Position numbers and translations under genes: made by a program
Shown: piece after piece, positions 24,101 through 34,898 of the stretch
Layout of the letters: every line of letters begins with the position of its first letter
Numbering within the stretch: position 1 is the stretch's first letter
NCBI GenBank assembly: GCA_008729055.1
Contig: SDUX01000007.1
Location: 3,850,090-3,914,089, forward strand
Source of the DNA: Pyropia haitanensis
Taxonomy: Eukaryota > Rhodophyta > Bangiophyceae > Bangiales > Bangiaceae
DNA: 64,000 nucleotides
Direction of reading: 5' to 3'
Notes under the pieces: model-generated
The model's input: the letters and a program-made list of their open reading frames with translations, nothing else
What the model was told of the DNA's origin: nothing
Database searches by the model: none

Positions 24101-25770
24101 CGCGACCGGCCGGCGAAAGATACGACCGCCGCGGTCGGCCGTGCGGTCGGCCGCCTGCGGTCCATCCTGCAGCGAGAGCCGCGGCTGTGTGGCGCGCGGC
24201 TGCGGCTGGTGGGCTCCCACGCGGCGGGGCTGGCGCTTGCCGAGTCGGACGTGAACGTGGTGCTGTCGCTGCCGCTGCCAGGGCTCCTGCCGGGCGCTAC
24301 CGGGGGGAAGGGGCGGGCGGCGGCGTCGGCGGCAGCGGCGCCCGCGGTGGGGGCGGCGGCGGCGGCAGCGACGGCGGCGGCGGCGGCGGCGTACGTGCGC
24401 GACGCGCGGGCGACGCTCCGGTTCCTCCACTTCCTCCTGGACCACGTGCCCGACAAGGTCTACTCCAACATGTTTTTGCTGCCAGAGGAGCCGCCGCTGG
24501 TGCCGCCGCGGGTCATCCCCGTATCGCTCGCGGGCACCGCCGGCGGGTGCCCGCGCCTGTGCTTCACCGACCCCCACGAGCGCCTCAGCCTTTGCCTCAC
24601 GATCGCGCCGGCACCTGCCGCCGGCGTGGACCCTCGCGCCGCCATTGACGACAGCACAGTGACGGCGCCCGCCCGCTGGCTCCGCGCCGTCACCGTGGCG
24701 GCCGCCGACCTGCGGGTGCGGGACGTGGTCGTGCTGGTCAAGCGGTGGGCCCACGCGCGGCAGGTGCACAATGACGAGGCCGGCTTTCCGTCTTCATACG
24801 CGTGGACGGTCGCTGTGCTGACGCTCCTCCACACGCGGGGAATGGTGCCGTGGGCGGTGGCCCGGCTGCGGGGGCAGGATGATAACGGCAAGCCCACCGA
24901 TGATGATGATGGAGGGGGAGCGGGGGCGGGCATTGCGCCAACGGCCGCGGCTGACCCCTGGTCCGTACGCGACGGCCGGCTGGTGCTGGTAGACCGCCCG
25001 CCGCTACCACCGCCGCCGTTGCCGCCAGCGTCGGCGCGGCGGCGGCGGTCGGGCGGCTGCCACCGTCGGCGCCCTCCACCGCCACCCCGCGCGACCGTGT
25101 GTGAGCTGCTCGCGGCGTTCTTTGCCGCCGTCCTGCGGGCGGTCCGCCCCCCCCCGCGGTGGCGTCCGCCGGCGCCGCCGCCCCGTGCTCTGGCAGCCCG
25201 CCGCGGTACCTCTATTTAGTCGTCGATGACCCGCTGGTGGCGGGCGCCCACCTGGTGCCCCCCGCGTCGGCGGCGGTGGTGAGCCTCCTGCGGGCGGAGC
25301 TCACCCGCGCCGTCACGGTGATGGCGTCCGCAACAGACATCCAGGTGCTGTTCCGCAAGCGCATGGTCGCCAACCCCGACGACGAGGCGGTCACCGACGG
25401 CGGTGCGGGCGGGGCCGCCCCTGCTCGGCCGTCGGATGACGACCCGGCCGCCCGTGCTGGCGGGGAGCCCCTCGACTCAGACGATGACCTGATTGTGGGC
25501 AGCGGCGGCCGTGGCCGCGGCGGCGGCGGCGTCGGCGGCAGCAGTGGCGGGCTCGTGCGCCGCGGCGTTGCAGCCAGCCGCCGAGAATACACGGGGTACC
25601 CGCGTAGCACGGCGTACCCGCGTGGCGGGGGCGGACGCGGGGCCGGCGCCGGCAGCCGACGAGGCGGGCGGGGTGGCTGGACCAGCCGGGGGGCGGGGTA
25701 CGGCCCGGCCGCGCGCCGCGCCGGTGCACGCCGGGGCTGGGGCAACTCACCGTACGTGCCGCACCGGTGA
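21115..25770 (+). CDS. Non-canonical poly(A) polymerase-like nucleotidyltransferase, degenerate active site, RG-rich tail
   Basis: The conserved core lies at about 24050-25400. A nucleotidyltransferase motif (VGSHAAGLALAESDVNVVL, about 24206-24260) is followed by a PAP-type central domain (VLVKRWAHARQVHND, GFPSSYAWTVAVLTLLH) and, after one frame change, a final segment (YLYLVVDDPLVAGAHLV). The family includes GLD-2/TUTase enzymes that add A or U to RNA 3' ends. The usual catalytic D-h-D is D-V-N here, so activity is doubtful. The C-terminus (25500-25770) is Arg/Gly-rich and likely binds RNA. The N-terminal ~950 residues are Ala/Pro/Gly low complexity with an NLS-like AKRPRL. Reading one protein from 21115 to the stop at 25768 needs frame changes, all in homopolymers: C12 at 21741, G runs at 21947-21969, C9 at 24040 and C9 at 25147. 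Confidence 0.75.
22286..22615 (+). repeat. 15-bp coding minisatellite (AAPTR/AAPTP units)
   Basis: About 22 near-identical 15-base units encode A-A-P-T-R, with variants AAPTP, AASTP, AASTR and AAPKS, inside the linker of the poly(A)-polymerase-like protein. Variant units recur in the same order (PKS-PTP-PTR-PTR appears twice), which suggests expansion by blocks of several units. Confidence 0.9.
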
Positions 25771-26767
25771 CGGGTGCTGCGGGGCGCGTCGTGTCAGTGG
25801 CTGGTGCTGGGCTCGTGGGTCGGGGCCGCCGCCCCGCCCGTGGCAGGGGGGTGTCGCCGATGCCGTCCGTACAGCGGCTCGCTCGGCCAGGCCTTGTACA
25901 TACAGAGCAGATGGGGGGAGGTGAGAGCCGGGGTGCTGGTTGTGTCGGGAGCTTAAGGCAAAAGCTCTCAGCGGGTGGGGGCTTGATAGGGCAGGAGCGG
26001 CCTCCTGCGGTGTACAAAGAAGCTACGAAAGGACGTCCTGGACGCTAGGAGGCGCATTGTGACAAGGCTGCTCACGTGTCGTGCTTGACCGTGCTTGACT
26101 TTTGGCAGGCACCACTGTTTTGTTACACCGCCACACGCTGGGGAGTAAGCTGCCGGCAGTGGTGTTGCGAGGAACACAAGCTTGACCAGCAGGCTGCAGA
26201 GAAGAGTCATGCCGAGTACAGCAAGTCTCGTCCAAACAACTGTGTTGGGACAATTACATTCATTGAACACACGATCTTTAGGGTGAAAAATCACATGTTT
26301 CAGCACTTTCTCCAGCAAAGCAGGCGTGGAAACCGGGCAGCCAGGCACAACCTTGCGTCCGACCAATCGGGGACTCGCGCAGAATGCAAGTGGCACGTCC
26401 CCCCGCCGGAAGCACCACCACCTGCCCTCTCCCAGGCACGCTGGCGAGCGACCACCACCATCGCTACCGCACTGGACTTCGCGGCATCTCTCCCCCCCTG
26501 GCCACCGCGTGCCTGGCCGCGAGCCGCGCCATCGCTGGGCGCCCGCCTTCGTCTTCCCCGCCAGTTTGTTGCGCACCGGCCATCGTTGACGCTGCGCGCT
26601 CCTCCTCTTTGGCCCGCCCCCGCTTGGCCGGGTTTTGGCACTCTGTTGGGTTCACCCACCCGCCCCGGGCCGTCTCGCTCCCTGTTGGCCATTGCCCGGT
26701 GCGGGTCGGCGGCCTCTCCCCGACTTTCCCCTGTGGTTGGAACGTGTGCGAGGGTGTACGCGTCATC
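25771..26767. other. Intergenic region upstream of UBC2
   Basis: Composition drops to moderate GC with an AT-richer part at 26080-26310. No gene is recognised. The last ~350 bases are C/T-rich and probably include the UBC2 promoter and leader. Confidence 0.45.
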
Positions 26768-28122
26768 ATGAGCGGCCCGGCGACGCCCGCCCGGCTGCGG
26801 TTGATGAGCGACCTCAAGGCCATGATGCAAGAGCCACCCGAGGTGCGTTAGTGCCATTGTTTGTTTTGTGTACGCGTGGTCTTTTTGGGTCTCATGTTGG
26901 TGCACGGCTAGTCGCCGAACAGCGCGTGCCGCTTGCATGCGCGGTGTTGCGAGTTGGTTTGGGCACCCTGTGTTGACCTCATATGGGTGCTCTCAGCCCA
27001 TTGGGTGTGCCCCTGCTGCTTCCTTTTTGGCCTACTACTGTGTGAGGCCGTGAAGACCTCGCAGTGTAGTGTTGATGCGCGGTTTTCTGACGCAGCTGGT
27101 TGCGTGTTTTGTGGCCTTTTTCCTGCCGTACCCTGGTGTCATGGCTGGTTTGTTTGCTGTATCATGGTGTGGTTGGCTGATGAGGCGTTGGACAGGGATG
27201 CAGTGCGAGCCCCTTGAGTGAAGAAAACCTCTTTGTGTGGGGTGCAACCATTTTTGGGCCACTCGAGTCGTTGTGGGAAGGTACGTTGTCTGCCTTGGAA
27301 TGTCCTGTGCAGGGGCCTGTCTCATCCCGTGTGTGGTGTTGGTCGTTTGCGACGCTGCGGCCCTGTTTTTTGCAGGTTGCAGTGGTGTGTGTTTGTGGGA
27401 CTGCAACAGTCTGGGCTCTTGCCTGAGGCACCTGCTGCGGCTTTCTGACATGGAGGTCTCGGTGCGTGGTGTCCTTGGCTGTGGTTTGGTCTTGGTCTCT
27501 GGCTGCCTTGCTTTTTGTGGTTGTCTGGTTCTGTGTCGGGTGTTGGTTTTGTTGGTACTCTTTGCAGGCGGCGTCTATGCGCTGCGCCTGACTTTCAGTG
27601 AGCAGTACCCGGAGAAGCCACCTCGTGTTCGCTTTACGTGCCAGATGTTCCACCCTAATGGTACGTTGTTTGTTGCTCTGTGTGTGTGCGGTCTTTGCTA
27701 CGTGCTGTACAAGACCTGGGGCCTTTCTTGCAGTCGTTACTTTGGTGCTTTCCCGGGGCTGTGGTCCTAGTAATCATTAGTGGTGTCGCCAGCCTGCTTC
27801 TGCACTGCAGCATCCTAACTTGTTGACTCTGCGTTCTCTGCTCCTCTTTTGGGCGCTCTCGTTTTGTATTCGTGTACGTTGACTGTTGGTTGGGGCGCCT
27901 GCAGTCTACAGTGACGGGACCTTGTGCTTGGACATCATCCAAGACAGGTGGTCCCCCATCTTCACGGTCAACACCATCCTGACGTCCATTCAGTCCCTGC
28001 TGACAGACCCCAACGCCTCAAGCCCGGCCAACCCCGAAGCTGCCCAGCTATTCAACACTGACATGGACGCGTACAAGAAGCGGGTGCGACGTTGCGCGGC
28101 ACAGTCGGTGGAAATGGCCTGA
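26768..28122 (+). CDS. UBC2: RAD6-type ubiquitin-conjugating enzyme E2
   Basis: Four exons (26768-26842, 27196-27280, 27568-27660, 27905-28122) give a 156-residue protein. Donors are GTGCGT, GTACGT and GTACGT; acceptors end in GACAG, TGCAG and TGCAG. The fold signatures of RAD6/UBE2A are complete: N-terminal [40 protein letters not shown], the HPN motif, the catalytic Cys92 in [14 protein letters not shown], and [21 protein letters not shown]6 charges ubiquitin from E1 and, with RAD18 or BRE1-type E3 ligases, acts in DNA damage tolerance and histone H2B ubiquitination. It lacks the acidic tail of yeast Rad6, as do plant and animal forms. Introns are 225-354 bases and less GC-rich than the exons. 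The start is fixed by homology to the conserved N-terminus. Confidence 0.97.
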
Positions 28123-28998
28123 TATTTGGGGGGTGAGGTGAAGAGGTTCTGCCCGAGGGGGACCCCTCCACGGATGGCATGGCATCCCGGTGGGCACACC
28201 CCGAGCACACCCGCAATTCTGCTCGTGTGTGTGTGTGTTCCTTTTTCGCCTCGCTGCGACTCTCGTCTTGTGTTTTTCTCCTCTTTTTGTCGTGTATACT
28301 CTGTGTGTAGTACTTTTCTCTTTTTCTCTCTCGAGTGGCTTGTGTGTGCATCTTGTGATTCTTCGGTGCATTTTGGGAGTCGCCGCAGTGTGTTAGGGCG
28401 GGGCGAGCGCTTGCGGTTGTGTTTGTGCTGGGCAGGTGGATCACGTGCACTGCAGCGAACGCTGATGCTCGTGGTCGGTTGGTTGCAACGGAAATGGCGT
28501 CAGTCTGGGAACGGCGTTGGGACATAGGAGGTGGCGGCTGGTGGGAGCACGGTGTCTCCCAGAACGATGGCTGCAACCAGCATGCCGCGTGCCGCGGGAT
28601 GTCCCTTCTGCGCGGAGACTAACGTCAGGCTCGCTACAGTTCCCACCCCTTTCGCTGGCACGCCTCGTAGCAGTTGAAACAGCCCACGTTGGGTGCTGGC
28701 CTGGCTGCTGTGTAATTGTTGGAGGACTCAAGAACCACCTGTCCTCACATCTGTCGGTGGGAGTCTCGCCACGCACATGGCGGGGCTGGGTGCGCGTGAT
28801 GGCCGCGGCAGCTACCGGTCCCTGCAACCTCGCCCGTGTCGCCATCAAGCTCGTCACCCGCAGAGTCTGTCGCTCTGGTTCAGCCCCCCCATTGGCACCG
28901 CGCTCACGAAACCTCCAACAGCCTGGCAGTCGTGGCCTCCACATAGAGGGCGAAGGGTATGGCACCCCGCGAGGCGTGCAGCGCTGGTCGCTCCCCTC
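28123..28998. other. Tail-to-tail spacer
   Basis: This stretch holds the 3' ends of UBC2 (+) and the dehydroquinate synthase gene (-). It is T-rich at 28210-28340. No gene or repeat is seen. Confidence 0.5.
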
Positions 28999-30444
28999 TC
29001 ACGCTTCCATGATCGTCTCCTCGATGGCCATTCCTACGTGCCGCGCAAACGTGTCGCTCCGAACCGCCACCACGTCACCCACCGCCAGGGCCGACACCGC
29101 CACGCCTGTACCATAGTCGGCCACACCCCCCGCACGGGCCGCCTCGGCCGCAGGCAACGCTCCCAATCGAACCGTCTCGGCGTTTTGCAGCAACACACTG
29201 CGGGGAACGCCACCCAGCTCTACCGCCACGAGGACCAGGGGACGCCGCTCAGTCTTCACCCGTCCCACGGTCGCCGTCCGCACGTGTCCGAGGACGTCCA
29301 CGACACACACCTCGTCACCGGCACGGAGCTCCGCCAGGTAGCGGGTGCGGCCGCCCGGGGTGAGCACGTACGAATGCACGGGCCCAGCGTTGACGCGAAA
29401 CGGGCGGGAAGGCACGTAGGCACACGCGGCGGCTTCAGAAAGCACGAGGAAGAGCGCCTGGGAGGCGCTGCCGACGAGCAGGCCCTCGTCCGCACGCAGA
29501 AGCGAGGCCGTATCCACGCACACCCGGTCGCCGACGCCCGCCGTTCGAACCGACGTGACGATGGCGGGTTGGAGGTCCTCTGCTGCTCCCCCCTCGGCAC
29601 GGTCGCGCAGCGCCGCGAGCGCCGCCACGTCCCCAACGCTCCTTGTGCGGAGGATCACACCCGCCACACCAACTTCGAGCGTCGCCAAGAGGGTGGCCGC
29701 GTCGTCAGGGCAACCCGCCACCGCCACCAGCGCAGTGGCCGACTGCGCGTACGCAGCAAGGATGTTTTCGGCGGGAATGATCCACCACGGTCGGTCCGAC
29801 GCGGCGTCGGCACCCGCGGCCGCGGCGGACCGTGCTGCCTCATCATCGACCCCGCCGCGATGGGTGGTGTCCATCACCACCAGCGGCTCGCGGCCAGCCA
29901 AGCTCATTGCTTCTGTCTGTCGCTCAGGCGTGTCGATACGCCCGAAGTGTGCGCCCAGGCGGTCGCCAGCGGCGCTGACACCATCAGCGGCACCCGTCAC
30001 CGTACCGTCATCGGCTGTCATCCGATACACGCCGCCATTGCCCAACCCCTCTGGCGACAGAAGGAGGGCGTCAAACCGGGCCAGCCGTCGGTAGGGCGCC
30101 GCCTCTTCTGCGCTCCCAAACACCAGCGTGGAAAAGCCCGCTTCCAACGCCGCCGTCGCCACTTCGTTTGATAAGGGTTGAATCCAGTACGTCTTGGCGG
30201 CCCTAGTTGCCACTGTGCGGAGTGCAGGTGTGCGCGGCAGCGTCGGTGCCGGGTCCGCGTCATGGGAGGAAGTCGCCCCGATTGTGGCGACAGAGACAAC
30301 GCAACGGCGTCGTCGCGCACGGGACAGGGCGGCAGCAGGTAAATGGCGCTCACCGTTGCACCATGGCCGGCGGTTGGGTGAGACGACGCGAAGGGAGATG
30401 GTCGCAGCGGCCCAGCCAGGCGATGCAAACGCCGCCATCGCCAC
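28999..30444 (-). CDS. 3-dehydroquinate synthase II (archaeal-type), probably plastid-targeted
   Basis: The 481-residue protein matches the archaeal-type dehydroquinate synthase family (MJ1249 family), which converts 2-amino-3,7-dideoxy-D-threo-hept-6-ulosonate to 3-dehydroquinate in an alternative entry to the shikimate pathway. Signatures seen include KTYWIQPLSNEVATAALEAG, PAENILAAYAQSA, GVGDRVCVDTASLL, EGLLVGSASQALFLVLSEA, SRPFRVNAGPVHSYVL, PGGRTRYLAELRAGDEVCVV and VGRVKTERRPLVLVAVE. The first ~80 residues are Ala/Arg/Ser-rich without acidic clusters and look like a chloroplast transit peptide. Family members in archaea are about 320-380 residues, so the extra length is the leader plus a short insert. 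The gene is intronless. Whether it serves the shikimate pathway or another product in this alga is unknown. Confidence 0.92.
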   Translation of the reverse strand: MAMAAFASPGWAAATISLRVVSPNRRPWCNGERHLPAAALSRARRRRCVVSVATIGATSSHDADPAPTLPRTPALRTVATRAAKTYWIQPLSNEVATAALEAGFSTLVFGSAEEAAPYRRLARFDALLLSPEGLGNGGVYRMTADDGTVTGAADGVSAAGDRLGAHFGRIDTPERQTEAMSLAGREPLVVMDTTHRGGVDDEAARSAAAAGADAASDRPWWIIPAENILAAYAQSATALVAVAGCPDDAATLLATLEVGVAGVILRTRSVGDVAALAALRDRAEGGAAEDLQPAIVTSVRTAGVGDRVCVDTASLLRADEGLLVGSASQALFLVLSEAAACAYVPSRPFRVNAGPVHSYVLTPGGRTRYLAELRAGDEVCVVDVLGHVRTATVGRVKTERRPLVLVAVELGGVPRSVLLQNAETVRLGALPAAEAARAGGVADYGTGVAVSALAVGDVVAVRSDTFARHVGMAIEETIMEA

Positions 30445-32931
30445 GGGAGCTTGAGGTCACGCTCCGAGGGGGACGGCCACGCTCCCTCCAAGAGGTATAC
30501 GCTGGGGTGTACGACTTGCCGTCAATTAATTTGTCATTTGGAGATCTCGCTCTGCTAGTCTGGATTGACAACGGCGTACTGGCATCGATCGAAGGCGAAC
30601 CCGTGACTGAAGCGTCTGGGGAAGCGGACTTCCACCATGGACGTCTGGGCCGCCGGGCATCGCCGCCACTCCTCCACCGGCCGCTCGACGTGTTCGGTTG
30701 GTGCTGTGCTTGAGCAACTGTGAAGGGAGCGGAGACGTCGATCATCATGTAACGTCAGGCTTCACGTTTACGGCTGCAGTCATGTTTGGGGCGTCCTTGC
30801 CTACCTTCGCACTTCCAAAGGCTCGTCTATCCCAGGAGTGTACTGGCCACTGTGAGGACTATTCTTGCACCGCTAGCTAGCTCATCACTGGGATTGCTGC
30901 AGTGCTTACGTGTCCAGCAATGCCAAAGGGCGGACGAGTACGCCAGTCGTTTCACATAGCGGATCAGCAGATGGGTGGGCAGCACTGGTGGGGAACTTAT
31001 CGGCTGGGTCATGGCACTTACCATCGCTGCCGCAGAAGGAAGCATATCGCTTCTCGGGTGCTTTGGTCAGGTCGAGGAGGCACCTGTATTGGGCAGGGCC
31101 CCTGTCGGCGGCCGCCGCAACCCGTGAAGACGCACCCTCTCTCGGTCCGCAGCGGCTGCGCCGTGAGCACCTCGCAGTGTCTTTCACGCTCACTGAGAGA
31201 CGTAGAGGCGATAGGCGATGAAAAGCGCCGCCGTTGCGTCAGCTACAGTCGGTGGGTAGATCTGTCCGGAGAGAAAGCGAAGAAGGAGGGGCAGCAGCGT
31301 ACAGCTCCCCACAAAGAGAAAGAAAACTTTTTCTTCCTTTGTCCAGCGCTGAGGCCGATGCGACCTCGATTGATAAGCCTTACGGTCTGCGCCTGTGAGC
31401 TGCCTGTGGTCTCTTGCTTATGTCCGTCGTGCGCGTCGGCCTCGCCTCTCTGTTCGTCAAATATTCGTCACGTGTCTCCTCTCTCTATTCAGACGACCCA
31501 TGCCTGCGATTTCAAGCCTGTGAGTCATTGCACCACGCGCGGTCGTCCCTGTGAGGCCCAGCTGAGCTCTCCAATCGTGCTGGAGAGCCTGTACCGTGTT
31601 GTCCAGCCGGGTTGTTGTGATGCGCGGAAGGCGCGACCGTTGCCGTGTCGTCCACGCGTCCGAACACTGCCCGACGAGGTCTGGGCGGACACACGTAAAT
31701 CGCAAAATCAATGATAGGCCGCGCCAGAGCACTCGATCGTGGGGCCTCTTTTGAGGGTGTACCCGATGCAGGTGCGACCTCAAGTGCCTGCGCGAAGGAC
31801 CGATCTCGCGTGCCGCGTGGAAGGGCAAACTCTGCCACTGAGGTTTCCGCTCGTCGGGTGCAGTTTCATGTACAGCACAATCTCAGCAGATGCCACGGTA
31901 TCTGCTCATTCGCATCCCATACGCCAGCTGGCACCCTCAGCTGAACGCCTGGGCGAGGTTCCTGTGCCACGGTACCGCATCAACTGTGTGTGTAGGGGAA
32001 TGTGAAACCAGATTCCTCCGGTCGAACTGGCATGTGCTGTCTGACCTCGGCAGGCGCACGGTCGGTCACCTCCCTGGACCGAGGCGCGCGTGGAGCTCGC
32101 GGTACCACACGCTGGCCGTGTCGTTCGAGGCGTTCCTTCCCGAAAATTGCGACCTCCCGATCCCACCACAAGACGGACGCCCTCGGACAGGGGACAAGCA
32201 GATTGCATGGGCCTCGCTCGAGTGATGACTCAAAGACTGGGCTGGGGCGTCTCCGTGCAGGGAACCCAGTGTGGCAGAGCCAATCTCCGAGCACGACGGC
32301 CGCGACCGCCGCTTCTCGACGGCTCGCCCGGGGTCTGAGCTCCCCCATCGACTGCTGCGGAGAGTGGATAGTTTCGAGTGGCATCGTCGTAGGATTCCCA
32401 CTTAACTCTGGTTGATAGGCGCCCTGGGTCGTGCATCCCTCCCCAGCGGATGCAGTCCAGCGAGCCGACTGCCGGCGGCGACGGCGGTGTGCCTGTGCAT
32501 GACGCATCCCGCGCCGGAGGGGGTTGCTGTCGCAAGGGTTGATTCCGTTGCGCCGTGGCGCTTTGGCTCTCGACACCGCATTTAGTGGGCGCGCCGCTCC
32601 TTCAAGGCAGCTGCGTGTGCCGCGCGCTACATCAGTTGCTAGGCTCATACACGCTACCCTGCGCCTGTGTGACTACGCCCAGGCTCACCTGCCCCATCCA
32701 GCACTTCACCTTTCCCCCTGGCACTGCACCTGTTCCCGATACCTCCCCACCTCTGCCTCATCTCCCCTACCTTCCAAGCGATTGAGAGCTGCGGCCTTTG
32801 TCGCCATCGGCTGTGGTGCGTGGGACTTGCCGCTCCTTGCTTTGACTTGCCCAGATTCGGCCATCGTCTCTCCTCCCCTTTGTGTCTGGCCAAGACACCA
32901 TCCATCCTGTACCTTGGACCGAGCCCTGACC
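30445..32931. other. Intergenic DNA with transposon remains
   Basis: GC is lower here than in the coding neighbourhood (roughly 55-60% by eye). Several open frames of 60-130 codons have natural-looking composition but no recognisable family. A plus-strand frame ending at 30713 includes SLQEVYAGVYDLPSINLSF, and a minus-strand frame at 30906-31193 includes DLTKAPEKRYASFCGSDG. A PIF/Harbinger-like scrap is listed separately at 32360-32475. The last 200 bases are C/T-rich and lead into the Cys-rich gene. Confidence 0.4.
32360..32475 (-). pseudogene. Possible PIF/Harbinger transposase relic
   Basis: On the minus strand, one frame reads GSLDCIRWGGMHDPG (about 32431-32475). A neighbouring frame then continues TTQGAYQPELSGNPTTMPLE (about 32366-32430). 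PIF/Harbinger transposases and HARBI1-like proteins carry GSLDCMHW, then a W-x-G-x-Y segment, then PT-x-x-LEA in this order and spacing. A frame change separates the two parts, and nothing downstream matches the rest of the enzyme, so this would be a decayed copy. The match is short and unverified. Confidence 0.35.
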
Positions 32932-33405
32932 ATGACCATGACGCTGCGGCGCTGCTGCAATTGCCGTCGGCCGTTTGTTGGCCCCGAGACCGGCCTTCTT
33001 GTGGAGGAGAACGTCGAGGCATGCTGCTCCGAATGCTACTGGTCTGCCTGCATGGACCCGACGGGCATGCGGCGGCGAACGCAGGCGCGCAAGGTGAAGA
33101 GGGAGGGTGCCGCGGCCGCCGCGGCGCGCATCCGTCGCCGGCGGGCGCTGGCCGCCCTGTACACACCTGTGCCCTCGTCCGCTCGTCGGGGCGGGGGGCG
33201 CGTTGCCACATCGGCTGTGGCGGAGACGTGGGACGCGGACGCGGTGCCGCCCCTCGAGGGCACCAAGTGGCTTGGTGGCTGCGCTGTCGGCGTCGGCGAC
33301 GGCGGGGGCGGGGAGCCTGGCTCGACGCACGCGTCCAACGCCATGTTTGACTTCCACATGCACTCGCTGGGTGGCGACGAATGTGGTGGGCTGCCGGCGG
33401 GGTAA
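32932..33405 (+). CDS. Small Cys-rich protein, putative zinc-binding
   Basis: The 157-residue product begins MTMTLRRCCNCRRPFVGPE and continues VEACCSECYWSACMDPTGM. This places CxxC and CCxxC pairs about 22 residues apart, which is the spacing of a treble-clef or LIM-like zinc site. A basic segment follows (RRRTQARKVKREG, RIRRRRALAALY), and the C-terminus is Gly-rich ending in FDFHMHSLGGDECGGLPAG. I do not recognise a named family. The two adjacent Met codons at 32932 and 32938 are the first in frame after a C/T-rich non-coding leader. The basic stretch could be a nuclear signal or bind nucleic acid; that is inference. No intron is needed. Confidence 0.6.
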   Translation: MTMTLRRCCNCRRPFVGPETGLLVEENVEACCSECYWSACMDPTGMRRRTQARKVKREGAAAAAARIRRRRALAALYTPVPSSARRGGGRVATSAVAETWDADAVPPLEGTKWLGGCAVGVGDGGGGEPGSTHASNAMFDFHMHSLGGDECGGLPAG

Positions 33406-34898
33406 ATTTTATGAGGAGCGAGAGGGCGGGCGGGAGAGACTGGCGGGGCCGGGAGCTGGCGAGTAGAACACCTGCACTTTCTCTGCGTGAAGGCTTCTCT
33501 ATCTAGAGCATTGCTTAGTACTGCGCTTTTTTGCTTTTTGAGATACAGGCGGACCGCTGGAGAACCTCCCCCAATTTTGGTACTCGGTCCCTGTGGCGTA
33601 GGAACGGTCCGAGTGACGCGAAGGAGGTGGCCGCCCGCTGGCGGCTTGAGTGATCAGCGTTGATCACTGTTCTGGGATGAAGGAGAACCTTGTGGCGACG
33701 CGGTAGCGAAGGGATCAGCCACAACAACAACGTCGACGGTACGGCGGACGCAATCTATGCAATGCGCTGGTGTGGCGGGGTCTTGTGCTGTCTCTGTGCT
33801 GCCTACCGCAAAACCTACGCAACGCCGTCCTCGGGTTATGAGTCCATGCCCAATAGCGGGGTCCCAAGTAGCAACCTCCTGCGCCGGGGTGGGGGATGTA
33901 CGTCTTGCAGGACGCCCTGGCGCCACCGGGCGTCCGGCTCGCCACGGGCGTGGACGTGTGGTAGGTGAAGCAATCTAGACATATTGTGTTGTCAGCCCTT
34001 TCTACCATTTAATATAATTATCTCTCGAGTTGTCAGCCGACGGCCGAGAAGCAGCAACCGTGCGCCCCGCTCGACCGCACACCCGCGGCCACCGCTCGCC
34101 GCCACCAATCAGCGGGAATCCATTGGTGGTGACCCGCAGTGGGTGCCGCCCGCACCCACCGCCGTTTTGCGTGCGGGCGCCGCGGCCCCGGGCGGCGCCA
34201 GCAATGGAATGGGGGGCTGTTGGGGTGTCGCGGCGGTCCCCCCAGCGACAGCGCCAGAGGGAGGGGTGGGGAGGGGGGGGGGTGGGGGGGGGCCTCCGTC
34301 CCCGCGCGGTGGGGGGTGCGGCGGGGTGCGCGCCCCGCGGCTTGCAAGCCTGCTGCACCCCGCGCCCGCCGGGTGCGGCCGTGCGCGCCGTGGCCGCCGC
34401 CGTCCCGCCTCCCGCCGACCGCGCCGCGGACGCACGCGTCTCGTGGGGGCACCGTTACACGCTTGCACGCGCCGCCGCCGCCTTTACCGCTGCGCCGCCC
34501 GCCGCCGCCCGCCGCCGCTCGCCGCCGCCGCCGCCACGTCTGGTGCCCCCGCCGCCGCTACCGCTGCCGCCCCCGCGCGCGTCCGCCGCCGCTGCCGCCG
34601 CTACCGCCGCTGCCGCTGCTGCCGTCCCTGCCCCGCGCGCCGGTCGTTGGCGCAATCTCCCCCCACACACACCTGCCGCCCCCCCCCCCAACCCTATCGC
34701 CCGCACAGGTGTGCGTGCTCGTCCTTGCTGCTCTGTTCGTCTTCGACGCCGCATCCCCCCCCCCGCCCTTTGCTCTACTTGCCCGTCGGTTGTGCCGCGT
34801 CCCCCCCGTCCCCCCCCTTCCCTGGGAGCATCACCTCTACCCCCCCCCCCCCCCTCGTCCTCTTCCGCCCCCCCGCCGGATTTCCGCTCGCTGGCATC
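33406..34898. other. Intergenic region upstream of the CUE-Smr gene
   Basis: The first ~600 bases are of moderate GC with an AT-rich spot near 33990-34030. After that the DNA is GC-rich and then C/T-rich up to the start codon. No gene is seen. Confidence 0.45.

Noticed and set aside
30902..31714. A 270-codon plus-strand frame in the intergenic region
   Set aside because: It has no recognisable domain, overlaps natural-looking frames on the other strand and sits in transposon-like DNA.
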